21,368 bases of DNA from Pleurotus djamor (Eukaryota > Basidiomycota > Agaricomycetes > Agaricales > Pleurotaceae), in assembly GCA_029747585.1 (NCBI GenBank), contig JAPEVF010000774.1, positions 1 through 21,368 on the forward strand, written 5' to 3'. The position numbers and the translations under genes were made by a program. Below are positions 8,089 to 21,368 of this stretch, one piece after another. Below the pieces are notes generated by a model. It was not told the DNA's origin, did not search any database, and was given only the letters and a program-made list of their open reading frames with translations. Numbering within the stretch: the stretch's first letter is position 1; the number at the start of each line of letters is the position of its first letter.

Positions 8089-11000
8089 ATGACCTTTCTC
8101 TTCAACCACAACAACTCCCTCATCGTTCCGTGCTCTCTTCGCAACGTCCAAGACGACGCCGACGATGGAAATGACACTGTGCACGTCGCCTCAAGCATCT
8201 GCCATAGTCTCTCGGTCCATGGAAGAAGATTCACGCTAAGCCTAACTCCCTCATCCTCGAGTGATACCCCGGCTTTGATTACCTGGGCTTCCGAAGACCC
8301 AAAGGTAGGTCGCACGACACTCTGTTGATGTTTCCAACTAAAACTGCCTACTGATGCCTCAAAGACAGAGGGGATCGCTGTGCCGACAACCTGGGCATCA
8401 CGCTATCCTGAGTTACTTCGGAACGCATCCAGCGATGCACTCTACATCTCTATCGCTCAGTCTCCACTAGGGCTCCTTGATGAAGTCTTCCTGACGGCTA
8501 CGACGCGTCAATCTTATGAATTTTCCCAGTCCAACGTGACCGCGCTCGAAGACTCCTTGACACTCCATTCCCCCGTTCTGCGTCAGGATCATCTCCACGT
8601 CGTCAAGTTCGCCAATGAATCTTTCGAATACCGCCTGGACATGATTTCTCCGTTCTCCCAGGGCTACGCTCGCAAAGACCACACTCGCCTTCTCGTTGTG
8701 TTCTCGGAGACACCCCCTTCAGAGACCAGTGAATCAGATGATGAGGGTGATTCATCCACCGTTGAGATTGACGAAGACTTCCTGGCGATCGGATTCACTG
8801 ATGCAAACATTTCGAGACCACACGGTTCTTCAACTTTGCATGGCCATGCGTTGGATCGTCCTTTCAAGGTCCAGAAGATGCAACATCCCAGTGCAGAAGA
8901 AAACGACGACCATACACTCTATCTTCACATCGCTGACTTCAGCAGAATCGGGCTATTGAACGGAGACTGGGTAATTGCCATTTCCAACTAGTTCAACATG
9001 AGCCTACCATACTGACCATCGAGGTCCTCAGGCCGTTGTACATCCGAAAAACGCGGCAATGCGTCGCTTGGTACGCGTATACACGGACCCATTGGAGTCT
9101 TCTCATTCTACGTATGCCGTGCCGTCTACTTTCTTTGCTTCATCTCACTCATATATGGACTCAGAGGTACCATCACCGGACCTCCTGTCCTGCTGTATAA
9201 TCTCTCCCATAACTTCAATTATATACAGGAAGAGCTCTATCTGCTGTCTAGTCCATTCGGATCCACTGAACCCAATATACCCACCGCTAAAAGTGTCACT
9301 ATTGCCCGTGTCGCCACCCCAATCTCAACGGATCGGACATTCCAACCGTTATTCTTACACGCCTTGAAACGCTACTTTGAAGGGAAGAAACGCGTCGTCA
9401 AAGAAGGTGATATCATCTCTCTTGCGATAGACACAGATCTGGCGTGGCGGAACACCGACCCGGAGGGAAAAGGTGATGGTCCAGAGGAGGACTCCAGTGC
9501 ATTCATGTATGTAAAGCTATTTGTCTGTAAGGTCGTTTTGTTAATCAACTCAAAGTTACCCACTGCTTCCCGGACGTTCCAATGAAACTGTGTATTTCAT
9601 GATCACGAATATTGAACACCCCACTGTTTCCAACGGTATAACCGAAACCCACGATATCACCTATGAAACCGCCGCTGGCGAACTAGGTCTCTGGGTTGAC
9701 CCAAATGTCACCCGCATCGTACAAACAGGGCTAGAGCACGTTCGTATACCAAACACTGGGAGCACACCGGTCGGTGGGTCATACGCCTGTCACGTTGTAG
9801 CCGCGAAATTGACGCTGCCTCTCGGATAACACGACAGATTCTATGATAGACGCATCGTCCACGCTCTTGGGACCCGGTAGTCCCTTTCAACAACTACATT
9901 CGCTGCTATCTGCAACCATCTCAAGAAATGCCATCAACTATAACCTCGATCTTGCCATCCTGCTGGAGGGCGCTCGCGGCATCGGGAAGTCTACAGTTGC
10001 GACATGGGCCGCACAAAGTTTGGGTTTCAGTTTTCTAGAGGTCGTTGGAAGTCCTCCTATCAACACGCAACGACGCTGACCTTGTTGATAGATTAATTGT
10101 TACTCTCTCATTGGGGAGAATGATACCAAAACTGAGGGAGTGCTGCGTGCACGGTTCGACAAAGCCATCCAGTGTTCTCCATGTTTGCTCCTTCTCCGTC
10201 ATATCGATGCGTTGGCTCAATCAACTCAAGTGCTTGAAACTGGGAAAGGTTCGTGATCAACTTCGATTCCTTCGAACACGAACTGATGTTGTTTTTCAGA
10301 CCCAGCTATTGTCACTTCTCTGAAGGAATGCATAGAGCAAGCCCAAGCATCGTGGAAGACCACCTCTTTCCCTGTCGTCGTCGTAGGCACCACCAGCGAG
10401 CCGTCGAAGGTTCCCGGATCAATTCTCGCACTATTCAAACACCAGATATCCTTTGAAGTGCGTTTTCCATTAAAGTTTATTATATCCTCCCTTCATGTAA
10501 TTCCAGGCGCCAGACGAAGCTCAACGTTTTGAAATATTAAACACTCTCCTTGATGGGACACAGTTGGCCCCAGATGTTTCGCTTCCATCCATTGCAACTC
10601 AAACCGCCGCGCTGGTAGCTGCCGACCTCGTTGGACTTGTCTCCCGAGCTCGGCAGATATCCCTAGACTCGATGTCGACGCTGTGAGTTAATAGTTCCCC
10701 TTAATAACCTCTTGCTTACCAACGATAGAGGGAGCTCCAACCGATCAGACGTCCCATTGACAGCCAAGGATTTTGACCTTGCCATAAACAAGGCTCGCGC
10801 ATCCTATTCAGACACGATCGGTGCACCGCGCATCCCCACGGTTACTTGGGACGATGTTGGTGGATTAGCAAGCGTCAAAGCGGATATCCTAGACACCATC
10901 CAACTACCGTTGGAACACCCTGAACTCTTTGCTGATGGCCTCAAGAAAAGATCAGGTACACAGTCGAACTACCCATCATGGTTTCATGTTCTAATCTTTG

Positions 11001-11939
11001 AGTCAGGGATCCTGCTGTACGGTCCTCCCGGGACTGGAAAAACTCTGCTGGCCAAAGCCGTCGCAACCTCTTGCTCCCTCAACTTCTTCTCCGTCAAGGG
11101 TCCCGAACTCCTCAATATGTACATCGGAGAGTCGGAGGCCAATGTTCGACGAGTCTTCCAGCGGGCTCGAGATGCGAAGCCCTGTGTCGTTTTCTTTGAC
11201 GAGCTTGACTCCGTCGCCCCCAAGCGAGGCAATCATGGCGATTCAGGCGGTGTCATGGATCGAATAGTCAGTCAGCTGCTTGCGGAGCTGGATGGTATGT
11301 CTTCGAGTGGTTCTGGATCGGATGTCTTTGTCATTGGTGCTACCAATCGACCCGACTTGCTTGACCCCGCCCTTCTTCGTCCGGGACGGTAAGTCTTTAG
11401 CGACATTTGCCCTTCATCCACTTATTGATCATCTGCAGCTTCGATCGGATGCTGTACCTGGGCGTGAGTGACACGCACGAAGCACAATATAACATCCTAG
11501 ACGCCTTGACACGCAAGTTCAAGCTTCATCCCGACCTGGACTTGCGGAGTGTTGCTGAGAGGTGTCCGTTCAACTATACCGGTGCCGATTTCTATGCTCT
11601 GTGCTCCGATGCAATGCTTCGTGCAATGACCCGCAAGGCAGAAGAGCTCGAAGAGAAGCTTAGTATGTACACTTGCTACGTATCTTTACCGTTACTGAAC
11701 GTGATACGTCCGAACTAGCCATACTCAACAGTGCACCAGGACCCCACGCACATCCCCACCCACTCTCCGCCCAATACTACCTCGCCGAAATGGCCACACC
11801 CTCCGAAATCGAAGTACTCGTCAACAAAGACGACTTCGACGTCGCACTGGACAACCTCGTCCCAAGTGTGAGCCAATCAGAGATGGACCATTACGCGCAA
11901 GTACAACAGCGGTTTTCACAAAAGTCCGAAGAAGAGTAG
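8089..11939 (+). CDS. PEX6: Peroxisomal biogenesis factor 6 (AAA+ ATPase)
   Basis: Pex6 works with Pex1 as a hexameric AAA+ motor that extracts the import receptor Pex5 from the peroxisome membrane. Thirteen exons are inferred: 8089-8304, 8365-8970, 9032-9111, 9165-9506, 9556-9773, 9838-10040, 10092-10248, 10300-10457, 10507-10682, 10729-10955, 11007-11388, 11439-11662 and 11719-11939. They total 3,210 nt (1,069 aa, normal for the family), with every phase consistent. The first AAA domain keeps a Walker A (GARGIGKS, about residues 532-539) but its Walker B region reads CLLLLRHID without the DE pair, as is usual for Pex6 D1. The second domain is canonical: GPPGTGKT (800-807), VVFFDELD (ending near 861), GATNRPD, RPGRFDR. 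WDDVGG precedes D2. All twelve introns are GT-AG, 46-64 bp. The start was chosen as the first ATG of the open frame. Confidence 0.96.
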
Positions 11940-11962
11940 ATATATTATTACAATAAAAGTAC

Positions 11963-11978
11963 TCTACTCTAGAGTAGA
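11963..11978. other. Perfect 16-bp palindrome between convergent stop codons
   Basis: TCTACTCTAGAGTAGA is its own reverse complement and lies in the 61 bp between the PEX6 stop (11939) and the PhoD stop (12001, minus). A possible PEX6 polyadenylation signal (aataaa, about 11952-11957) lies just left of it. It could form a hairpin in either transcript and may mark overlapping 3' ends. Confidence 0.6.
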
Positions 11979-12000
11979 TGAGAAACAAAAAGTAGTGGTA

Positions 12001-14368
12001 TTAGAACCATTTCCTGGGGTCTGTACTCCATTTCCCTAATAGATGCTGTACGGAGGAGAGGAGGCCTATGGCGGTTCCTGTAGGCAGAATGACCGGCTCG
12101 CCTATTATTTCGTGGCTAGAGGAGTGTAACGATGAGACAACAGGAGTACAGTTGTCCAACCAAATAAATACCTATATTGTGGCTGACCATCTATCATAAC
12201 CTCTATTTTCAACACCGGAGAATCTGGATTCTTCGTATTCAAGTCAAAGACAGACCTACGAAAAACGATAGTCAACGCAATGCATGTCTTTGGACGGCCA
12301 GCCCGCGCTTACCACTTGTGATTCCCAGATGGCAAATACTTCAACACCCGCTCTTGAGGGACCTCTTCGAAAACCGTCGTCGGTTCAACACCCTCCTCCG
12401 ACGAAGGGACCTCGATTGCGCGCCTCACCGTCTCCAAACTCTCCGGGGCCAACGTCCTAAAGAACGGAATATAAAACATACTCAACGGGCTCGTCGAAAA
12501 CTCATAAACCGGATACCCCTCCTCCGCATTAAACTCAATCGCCGCAAACTCGTGTCTATCTCCGGAGAGGAAGATGACGTTGGGGACAGTATGTATGACT
12601 TTGAGGAGCGCAGCTTTTTCGGCGGGGTAGCCGGCCCAGGAGTCTACTTGTGCGTCGTGTCCCCAGAGGGAGGTGAACGGAACGGAGGTGACGATGAATT
12701 TGAATGTAGCCGTAGAGTTGACCTGGACAAACAACATACATACACAATTAAGTATTTTCTTCAGCTAGAAAAATGGTGGATATTGAGAGCGTACCCTTCC
12801 AAGCCATGCAAACAACTCGGTCAACTGTTTCTCCCCTAGCATCGTAGGCGTCTCCACCGTATCATTGACACCACTTCGATACCTTCTCGTGTCCATGACG
12901 AAAAACGCCACATCGGCATAGCGGAATTCATAATAATGCTCGTCCGAACCGTACGAGTGATAGTTGGCATTGGAATTGTATATCTTGAAAGCGTCCGAGG
13001 CACTAGGGTAGGGTGGATTGGTGTCGTTGCTTTTGCCCTCAAAGTTGTTCTTGATCTAGCCAATCCACACGCGTCACTATCCTGGCGAAAATGAGAGGGA
13101 TGTTGGAGCGTACCTCGTGATCGTCGTAAGCGTGGAATATCGCTGAGCAGACAAGAATTGCTGGGGATGAAAGCAAAGAAGTGAGAAACACACTCACGCA
13201 GAGTCTCATAAACCTTCCTGAAATCGGGGCTTTGATAGTTACGTCTATAGAGGCGTCTATATGCTTCCTTGGTGTCGCCAATGTATACCGGAACATCAGC
13301 ATAAATAAAGTCTCCCAAAAAGAGCAGAAACTCCATAGGGCTGGATTTCGGACCCGCTATTTATTGTCATCATGAACGTCCACAAGGACGGCAACGCACA
13401 AGAAACTCACCGATCTGCGCTAGATAATCCGCGAGCAGAGAAAAGCCTTTGATCCTGCGGCCTTGCATAGGCACGTAGGGAAAGTTGGGAGTGAGGCATG
13501 ATGTCACTGCGAATTTGAAGCGCGAGCCCGATCCCAACTGAGGATCTGGGAAAGTACGGAATTTGATGGGAGCTGGAGGGTAGGGAAGGATGGTGCCGTC
13601 ATTAGAGGAGAGCCTGTCTGCACAGTCACGGTGAATACATCAGCCATGTCACTATGAAGTGAGGTCGTGTGATCAGCTACACACATTCATATTTCGTGTG
13701 AGGCCATAAGCCTTTGAGTTCGACGGTGTCTAGCCAATCATTCTCCAAAGTCAGATTCAGCTCGGGGCCCGTAGTCCAATTTGTGAATTGTGATTTCTGC
13801 TCTCTCCACACGACATGAATGGGGAGCGTGTCTGTGTCTGATTCATTTCTGGGGTGGCGCACCACGAGTTTTACTGCATCGTGGTAGACTGCGCCAACGC
13901 GCGTGAAGGTGACGTCTTCGGCGGAATCGAAAAATGGGTAGGCGACAAAGTCGACTGCAGCGACGAGCAAAATGCAGTTGATGGCGAAATTTAATCGTCT
14001 GAGGGATCGAAAAGGAGTCGGCAGGGAGAAGAGGATCGTTGTAAGTGCCGAGGACTACTCAGGGGTTAGTTTATCTTTGTAGATTTGCGCGACAAATGGT
14101 GGGGGACGACGCACGCGACGAGCACGGTGATTTGAATCGTCTATGGGGTCATAAGCAGCCGAGAGCCAGGTCGTGGAAAGCCATGCAACAAACAGAGTTG
14201 GGATAATAACTTGACCGAGGGGTGTTGGAATCTAAACAGCAAGCAACGAGGAGAGGTCAACGTTGCAGACGACGACGAGCAGCGAGTTGAACTTGCAATT
14301 CTTAGGAAAGCAAAGATGGCCGCTCTGAAGAGAAGCGAGAAAAGAGACTCGCCGAGGAAAGCAGCCAT
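12001..14368 (-). CDS. PhoD-like metallophosphatase, membrane-anchored
   Basis: This is a PhoD/alkaline phosphatase D-type calcineurin-like phosphoesterase. Minus-strand exons are 14368-14297, 14231-14115, 14054-13685, 13617-13411, 13356-13198, 13142-13114, 13055-12795, 12722-12313, 12255-12188 and 12101-12001, totalling 1,794 nt (597 aa). The N terminus has hydrophobic segments (FRAAIFAFLRI, VIIPTLFVAWLS, AINCILLVAAVDFVAYPF) that suggest membrane anchoring. Metal-site motifs are FLGDFIYAD, FHAYDDHE (exon 13142-13114), VMDTRRYRS and SGDRHE (about 12549-12570). A stop follows GNHKW if exon 8 is read through, but a GTAAGC donor there leads to two small exons encoding SVFDLNTKNPDSPVL and GEPVILPTGTAIGLL, ending DPRKWF. 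The first intron has a GC donor. Exon 6 could start at 13160 instead of 13142, since both are in phase. Start codon 14368 was preferred over an upstream one that would overlap MIC19. Confidence 0.9.
14232..14296 (-). other. GC-AG intron, PhoD-like gene intron 1
   Basis: Reading the minus strand, the donor is ATT|GCAAGT and the acceptor TGTTTAG. Splicing gives FLRI-IPTPLGQVIIPT in phase 0. The nearby GT (a|gttcaa) gives the wrong phase and a stop. The call is less certain than the CDC5 and MLH3 cases because the N terminus is poorly conserved. Confidence 0.65.
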
Positions 14369-14417
14369 GGACGAGAAACAAGTTATCAGTTGATTAGTCA
14401 GCAGAGGACCTCTTGCA
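14369..14417. promoter_or_regulatory. 49-bp gap between divergent PhoD and MIC19 start codons
   Basis: The start codons (14368 minus and 14418 plus) are only 49 bp apart. The two 5' UTRs must either be very short or overlap in antisense, and each core promoter probably lies inside the other gene's transcribed part. No clear TATA box is present. Confidence 0.6.
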
Positions 14418-15100
14418 ATGGGAGCATCACAGTCGAGGCAGGACAACGCCCCAGAAACTTCAATCCAGGTCAGTACACATCGTCTTAGGTATTCTCCAGT
14501 GACTGAAACCTGCGCCAGTTCTCCCCCGGAGTCGTTGCCCAGCTCTCAGACAACGCTGCGTCTCCCGGTCCTTCCCCCGAACGCCAGGCGACCCTCGACG
14601 ATCATGTTCGCTCGCGCATCCAAGCAGAACTCCAACACCTACGTGCGGAAGAGGAGGCAGTCCGCCTCGAAATTGAAAAGGCTCTAGAGAGGGAGAACCT
14701 CGACAAGGAAAAGGCAATGGCCGGTGACGTCGACGAGGAAGGCTCCGGGTCCGTAAAGAGCAGCATCTCTCTCCTCGGTGACCTCGAGGAAATCCAGGAA
14801 AAGGTCCAGCGCACAAAACAGAAACAAAACCAGGAGCATGTCGAAGCTGCTCAGCTTTCCGCCCAGGCCGTCGTCTCATGCTACCAGTAGGCCCATTTCT
14901 CCCCGATCCTCCAATACATTTGACATCTCGTATTACATAGAAACAACGCGACACATCCTCTAGACTGTTGGAAGGAAGTGGAAAAGTTTAAACAGTCCGT
15001 GTCACACATAGAGCAGGTACGCACAGGCCCCTTCATTCCCATGTCCGTCAGGCCTCTCATATCCTATTCAACTAAGGAATACATCAAATCATTACACTAG
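14418..15100 (+). CDS. MIC19: MICOS complex subunit Mic19 (CHCH family)
   Basis: Mic19 is a peripheral subunit of the MICOS complex that holds crista junctions at the mitochondrial inner membrane. Exons are 14418-14468, 14519-14886, 14941-15016 and 15077-15100, all phases consistent, giving 172 aa. The N terminus MGASQSRQ is a good myristoylation sequence (Gly2, Ser6). A charged coiled-coil region follows (HVRSRIQAELQHLRAEEEAV, EIEKALERENLDKEK). The C terminus has C138-x10-C149 in CYQNNATHPLDCWKEVE, the conserved fungal Mic19 end, then QSVSHIEQ-EYIKSLH. The last exon encodes only seven residues. An alternative last exon at 15145 would give an atypical tail. The gene is head-to-head with the PhoD gene. 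Confidence 0.9.
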
Positions 15101-15206
15101 ACAGTCCTGTTCATTCTTGTTCTTCATTTCGTTACTTCTATAGAAACCATACATCGTCCCCAGCGCGCAAGTCCGAGAAGCAATCACCAGAACCCAAAAC
15201 CCCTTC

Positions 15207-16042
15207 TCATCTCGCGATCCCTATACCCCCTTCAGGCTCTGAATAGGCAGACACCGAAGTAGCCTGCGACGCCCGGTTCATCGCTTCCTCTTGCCACTGA
15301 CGCGACTGATCCCCCAAATTAGAGTATTCCGAGTCTCTTTTCATCGCCGCGTCCACAACCCCACGTCCCATCCGACTAAACGCAGCTCGGATGAAACTCG
15401 CAGGCGGCCGCGTCTGTCTCTCTTCTCCGCTCTCCGTGGAATACCACGACGCAGAACTGACCGTCGAAGGCTGATGGATGATCACCTTCTCCAATACAGC
15501 CTTCCCATTCAACCCCTCGGACTGTCCATCGTTCTCCAGACTCCTTGTCGACCGAAGGGGCTTCGGTCGTGACGGCTCGGGTATGTTTCGCGTCAGCCCT
15601 TCATCCTTCTCTTTGATCAACCGTTCGCCGTCCCTCGCGGAAAACGTCACCCTACCGCTCGAGTGACGCGCAAGGGGAGGCGGCACGCGTAGGTGATTGT
15701 GTATCGACGGTTTCCTGACCGCATTCCGTTCAGTATTGGTCTTTGTAGCCGCCAGCCACTCCTAAAAAGGTATTGTATGAGTATGATTGCCCATCTTGGC
15801 AACAACAGTTCACTTGCCTCTTTCCTGCTCTGCTGCACTTGCCTCCGCTTGACAGCTCGACTGCAAAGAACCCATGCCACCATGATAGCGACGGCTAGGA
15901 CCATACCGGCCACAGTGGCACCCACGATCACTGCGATGGGTACGTCCGAGTTTCCATCCTGACTCGATGAAGGTACACTCGACGCTGACGCCGATGCTGA
16001 TGTTTCACCCGTTGGGACCATCGAACGAGAAAGGATCGACAT
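15207..16042 (-). CDS. Single-pass transmembrane protein of unknown function
   Basis: Family not recognised. Minus-strand exons are 16042-15818 and 15761-15207, giving 259 aa. A short Ser/Ala-rich N-terminal segment (residues 10-33) precedes one strong membrane helix (about 36-60, PIAVIVGATVAGMVLAVAIM), a basic stop-transfer (SRAVKRRQ), and a long hydrophilic Ser/Arg-rich tail. This layout resembles small fungal plasma-membrane sensors or receptor-like proteins, with the tail probably cytosolic. The intron is best read as GC-AG (GAG|GCAAGT...TTTTTAG); a weak GT donor 18 nt upstream (cag|gtgcag) is also in phase. A TATA-like motif (gatataag, about 16104-16111 minus) supports the start at 16042, but an upstream signal-peptide exon cannot be excluded. 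The stop faces the MIC19 stop across 106 bp. Confidence 0.7.
15762..15817 (-). other. Probable GC-AG intron in the transmembrane-protein gene
   Basis: The donor GAG|GCAAGT and acceptor TTTTTAG join SRKE to EWLAATK in phase 0. A competing GT donor (cag|gtgcag, intron 15762-15835) is also in phase but has a poor consensus, so this case is ambiguous. Confidence 0.55.
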
Positions 16043-16496
16043 TCGAGCTAGAACCAGGAAACAAACGGACGAAGGCTCTTTGACCTCTGCACTCCTCACA
16101 TTTACTTATATCAGGGCTTCGGGCAATGTTCTCCGCACATGAGGTACGACTACACACAAAGGGTTGATCGACACTCCAGCATCACATCACCACATCACCC
16201 TTGCCACACTCCAAAGGCTCTCGCCCCTCAAATTTTCGAGGGTGCCTTGAACATGAGGCTCCTCATACATACTAGAACAACACAGCAGCTTCACACACAA
16301 AGGACTTCGCGCCAACTCAGAATTTGATGGTACATGTCGCCGCCTCATGCAACATGGCACGTATGTAGCTATAATCAATCACCTTTCGGATCGATCATGT
16401 TCGNTTTTTTCCTTTATACAAAGTAAGATAGCAAACAGACTAAGAATATAACATTACAACTCCCGAAAAACCACAAGATCGTGACGGTGCCAGAGC
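16043..16496. other. Intergenic region between the TM-protein gene and CDC5
   Basis: It holds the 5' flank of the TM-protein gene and the 3' flank of CDC5. The short open frames are not convincing. A small direct repeat (cctttgtgtgt on the minus strand, about 16154-16164 and 16293-16303) was seen. An N at 16404 precedes a T run. Confidence 0.5.
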
Positions 16497-19451
<2,955 letters not shown>

Positions 19452-20071
19452 GACTGGAAAAAGACAACGCAAAGAAACAACCACGCCTGGGGTTAGGGTT
19501 TGGCAGGGCGACTTAGCAGAGCGTGGGAGCGTATTATGTCATACTCACCGGTCAATTGGTTCCGCGTGGATCCGGCCTTCAAGGAAATGACGATGAATTG
19601 TGTCATGGCGAGGTCGCAGCCAGAAAATCGCCATGTTTTTCTTGGGCAAGGCTATGAGTATGTGTTGAAATATATTCTCTGGAGATGCTGTGACGGGGGG
19701 ATTCTTGGAGGCGAAGTGGAAGAAATACGGTGTAGGGCGAGGTGCAGGGAATAAAAAAGCTTGCCGGGAAGTTGCCGACCGATCAACAATTCAAACTGAG
19801 TTACCGCAGAAGGCCGAGTAGCAAGGCCTTTCTCGCTGCGTCTCTTCTCTCTTCCCCTCCCCTCTTATCCTCAATCCATCACCATCCCCTCCCTCCCCGC
19901 CACTCCCCCCATCCTCCTCATCGTTCTCGACGTCCCCAAACTACGTCTCCTCATCGTTCAGAACGTCCTGATCCAACTTTTCCCCCAGATCCAGCTTTTT
20001 CCTCCACCGGCCTTCACTTTTGATAACCGCTTCCCCACTCTCAGCCTCCCTCCGCTGAAAACCGGTCTTTC
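19452..20071. promoter_or_regulatory. Divergent promoter region of CDC5 and the Zn2Cys6 gene
   Basis: The 620-bp gap has no convincing coding sequence. TTAGGGTTT (a telobox, AAACCCTAA on the minus strand) lies at 19493-19501, 41 bp before the CDC5 ATG. A long pyrimidine-rich tract (about 19828-20060, C and T runs on the plus strand) leads to the Zn2Cys6 ATG, as is common at transcription starts in basidiomycetes. Confidence 0.55.
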
Positions 20072-21349
20072 ATGGATTCCCCCCACCTCTCCGTGTCTAA
20101 CCCTGATGACAACTTAGCGTATGCTTCTTTGCGTTCTTATCTCTCTTTTCCTTTTACCCATGTCTCCATCATTCAGTTCAAAGCCTGTGGCTCGTGGCGC
20201 CAGGGCCTGTACAGTCTGCCGTGCGGCCAAGGTAATCAAAAACCCCGTNCCCCCCAATCCTCAGCGACCTAACCAAGACGGCCTTTAGATGAAGTGTGTT
20301 GGTGCAGAGGACGGCCAGAAACAATGTCAACGGTGCAAACGCGCTGGCCAAGAGTATGTTTGCATTTCCCCTTCCTCCGCCCATCACGCTGGTATCGAAA
20401 TACAAATGTAAATTTCTTACCTATCTTATATCAACAGATGCATCTTTGAGAAGCATCGCCGTGGCCGTAAACCTGGTTCAAAGTATGCTTTCCCATACCC
20501 CACCTCCACCCAATATAAGTCCTTACCCCCTCCACAGGCTCTCAGAGGCGTCCAAGATGCTACGACGGCTGGAAAAAGGCCTCAACAGCGCCAAACTCAA
20601 GTCCCAGAACGAGGCTCCCTTCCCTGGCGATCCCCGTGCTGATGGAAACTTTCAACTTCGCCCCGAAGATGGCCAATTTTCTCCCGATGGCGCTTTCTCG
20701 TCCAATGAATTGCCACGCATCAATTTGCCTTCTTACAACAACGGATACTCTAGCTCAAACACATCTAGGCCTATGGACATCGACGACGAGGAAGAGGACC
20801 GTAATGTAGACGGCCTCTTCCCCGCTAAGCTCATCCGCAAAGAACGAAACTCATTCTTTCGAACCATCCTAAATCCCACTGAAACACCGGCTAGTGTAGA
20901 GTCCTCCACCAACAGGCAACCATACAATCCACCGCCCCGCCCGCCTACAAATGGCTTAAACGACCCTGTCGCCGCAGGCCTCATCGATGAGAAGGAGGCC
21001 CAAGTTCTCTTCGACCTTATTTTCCTGCGCCTCAACCCCTTCATCAATCTTTTTGACCCCGCCTTGCACACTGTTGCCTATGTTCGACAAAGATGTCCCT
21101 TCTTGTTCACGACTCTCATAATGGCTGGCTGCAAATTCTTCAAGCCTCAATTGCATCAACAAATCCAAAAGCTCGCCAACGAGTTTGCCGTTCGCGCTTT
21201 CCAAGAGCAATGGAAGCGAGTGGAAGTCGTTCAAGCTTTCGCCTGCCTCACGTACTGGAAGGATCCTGATGATACTGTAGGTCACGCCCACGATGACACA
21301 AACCACCTGCTGAACGTGACTGTAGCGAACCTGGACTTACATCGGTTAC
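20072..21349 (+). CDS. Zn(II)2Cys6 fungal transcription factor (3' partial)
   Basis: This is a fungal-specific zinc binuclear cluster regulator. Exons are 20072-20118, 20177-20231, 20289-20353, 20438-20482, 20538-21276 and 21326-21349; another intron appears to start at 21350 (gtgggt) and the gene continues past the window. The zinc cluster is C27-x2-C30-x6-C37-x9-C47-x2-C50-x6-C57 (ACTVCRAAKMKC, CQRCKRAGQEC), followed by a basic linker HRRGRKPGSK and a short coiled-coil (SEASKMLRRLEKGL). A Pro/Ser-rich linker then leads to the start of the fungal-specific transcription factor domain (EKEAQVLFDLIFLRLNPFI, AFACLTYWKDPDDT, RTWTYIGY). Target genes cannot be told from the sequence. An N at 20249 falls in an intron. 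Confidence 0.92.
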
Positions 21350-21368
21350 GTGGGTATTCTCGCGACTA

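Noticed and set aside
14447..14954. A 164-codon minus-strand frame over MIC19
   Set aside because: It is a shadow of the MIC19 coding exon, with Arg/Gly/Cys-rich composition and no domain.

Overview
The window is nuclear DNA from a filamentous basidiomycete, most likely a mushroom-forming agaricomycete. The signs are many short spliceosomal introns (mostly 46-65 bp), a basidiomycete-type 5S rRNA gene, and a gene set of fungal orthologues (MLH3, RTC3/SBDS-N, SKT5/CHS4, a PITH protein, GAR1, PEX6, a PhoD-like phosphatase, MIC19, CDC5/CEF1, a Zn2Cys6 regulator). All gene models were assembled by eye from reading-frame continuity, splice sites and recalled family motifs; no search was run.

Left part (1-7,090, all genes on +): the 3' two thirds of MLH3; a stress-type promoter; RTC3-like; a 5S rRNA gene 44 nt after the RTC3 stop; about 1.3 kb of AT-rich repeats with no gene; SKT5 with seven Sel1-like repeats and a CaaX tail; and a PITH gene whose ATG is only 37 nt after the SKT5 stop. 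Right part (7,155-21,368): a very compact series of alternating genes. GAR1 (-) and PEX6 (+) diverge with 86 bp between start codons. PEX6 and PhoD (-) converge with 61 bp between stops. PhoD and MIC19 (+) diverge with 49 bp between start codons. MIC19 converges with a single-pass membrane protein (-). CDC5 (-) then diverges from a Zn2Cys6 transcription factor (+) that runs off the window.

The genes are unrelated housekeeping functions (meiotic/mismatch repair, ribosome biogenesis, cell wall, peroxisome, mitochondrial inner membrane, splicing), so this is ordinary core genome rather than a cluster or a transferred island. No defence system, toxin, virus or CRISPR was found.

The most interesting signal is in splicing. 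About five of roughly 60 inferred introns use a GC donor (always GCAAG) instead of GT. They include the first intron of the splicing factor CDC5 and one inside the ACR metal-site motif of MLH3. Two microexons are needed to keep conserved proteins in frame: 4 nt in RTC3 and 11 nt in CDC5. Scattered N characters sit beside homopolymers. At least two of them (4933 and 7771) appear to be extra bases that break otherwise intact frames.
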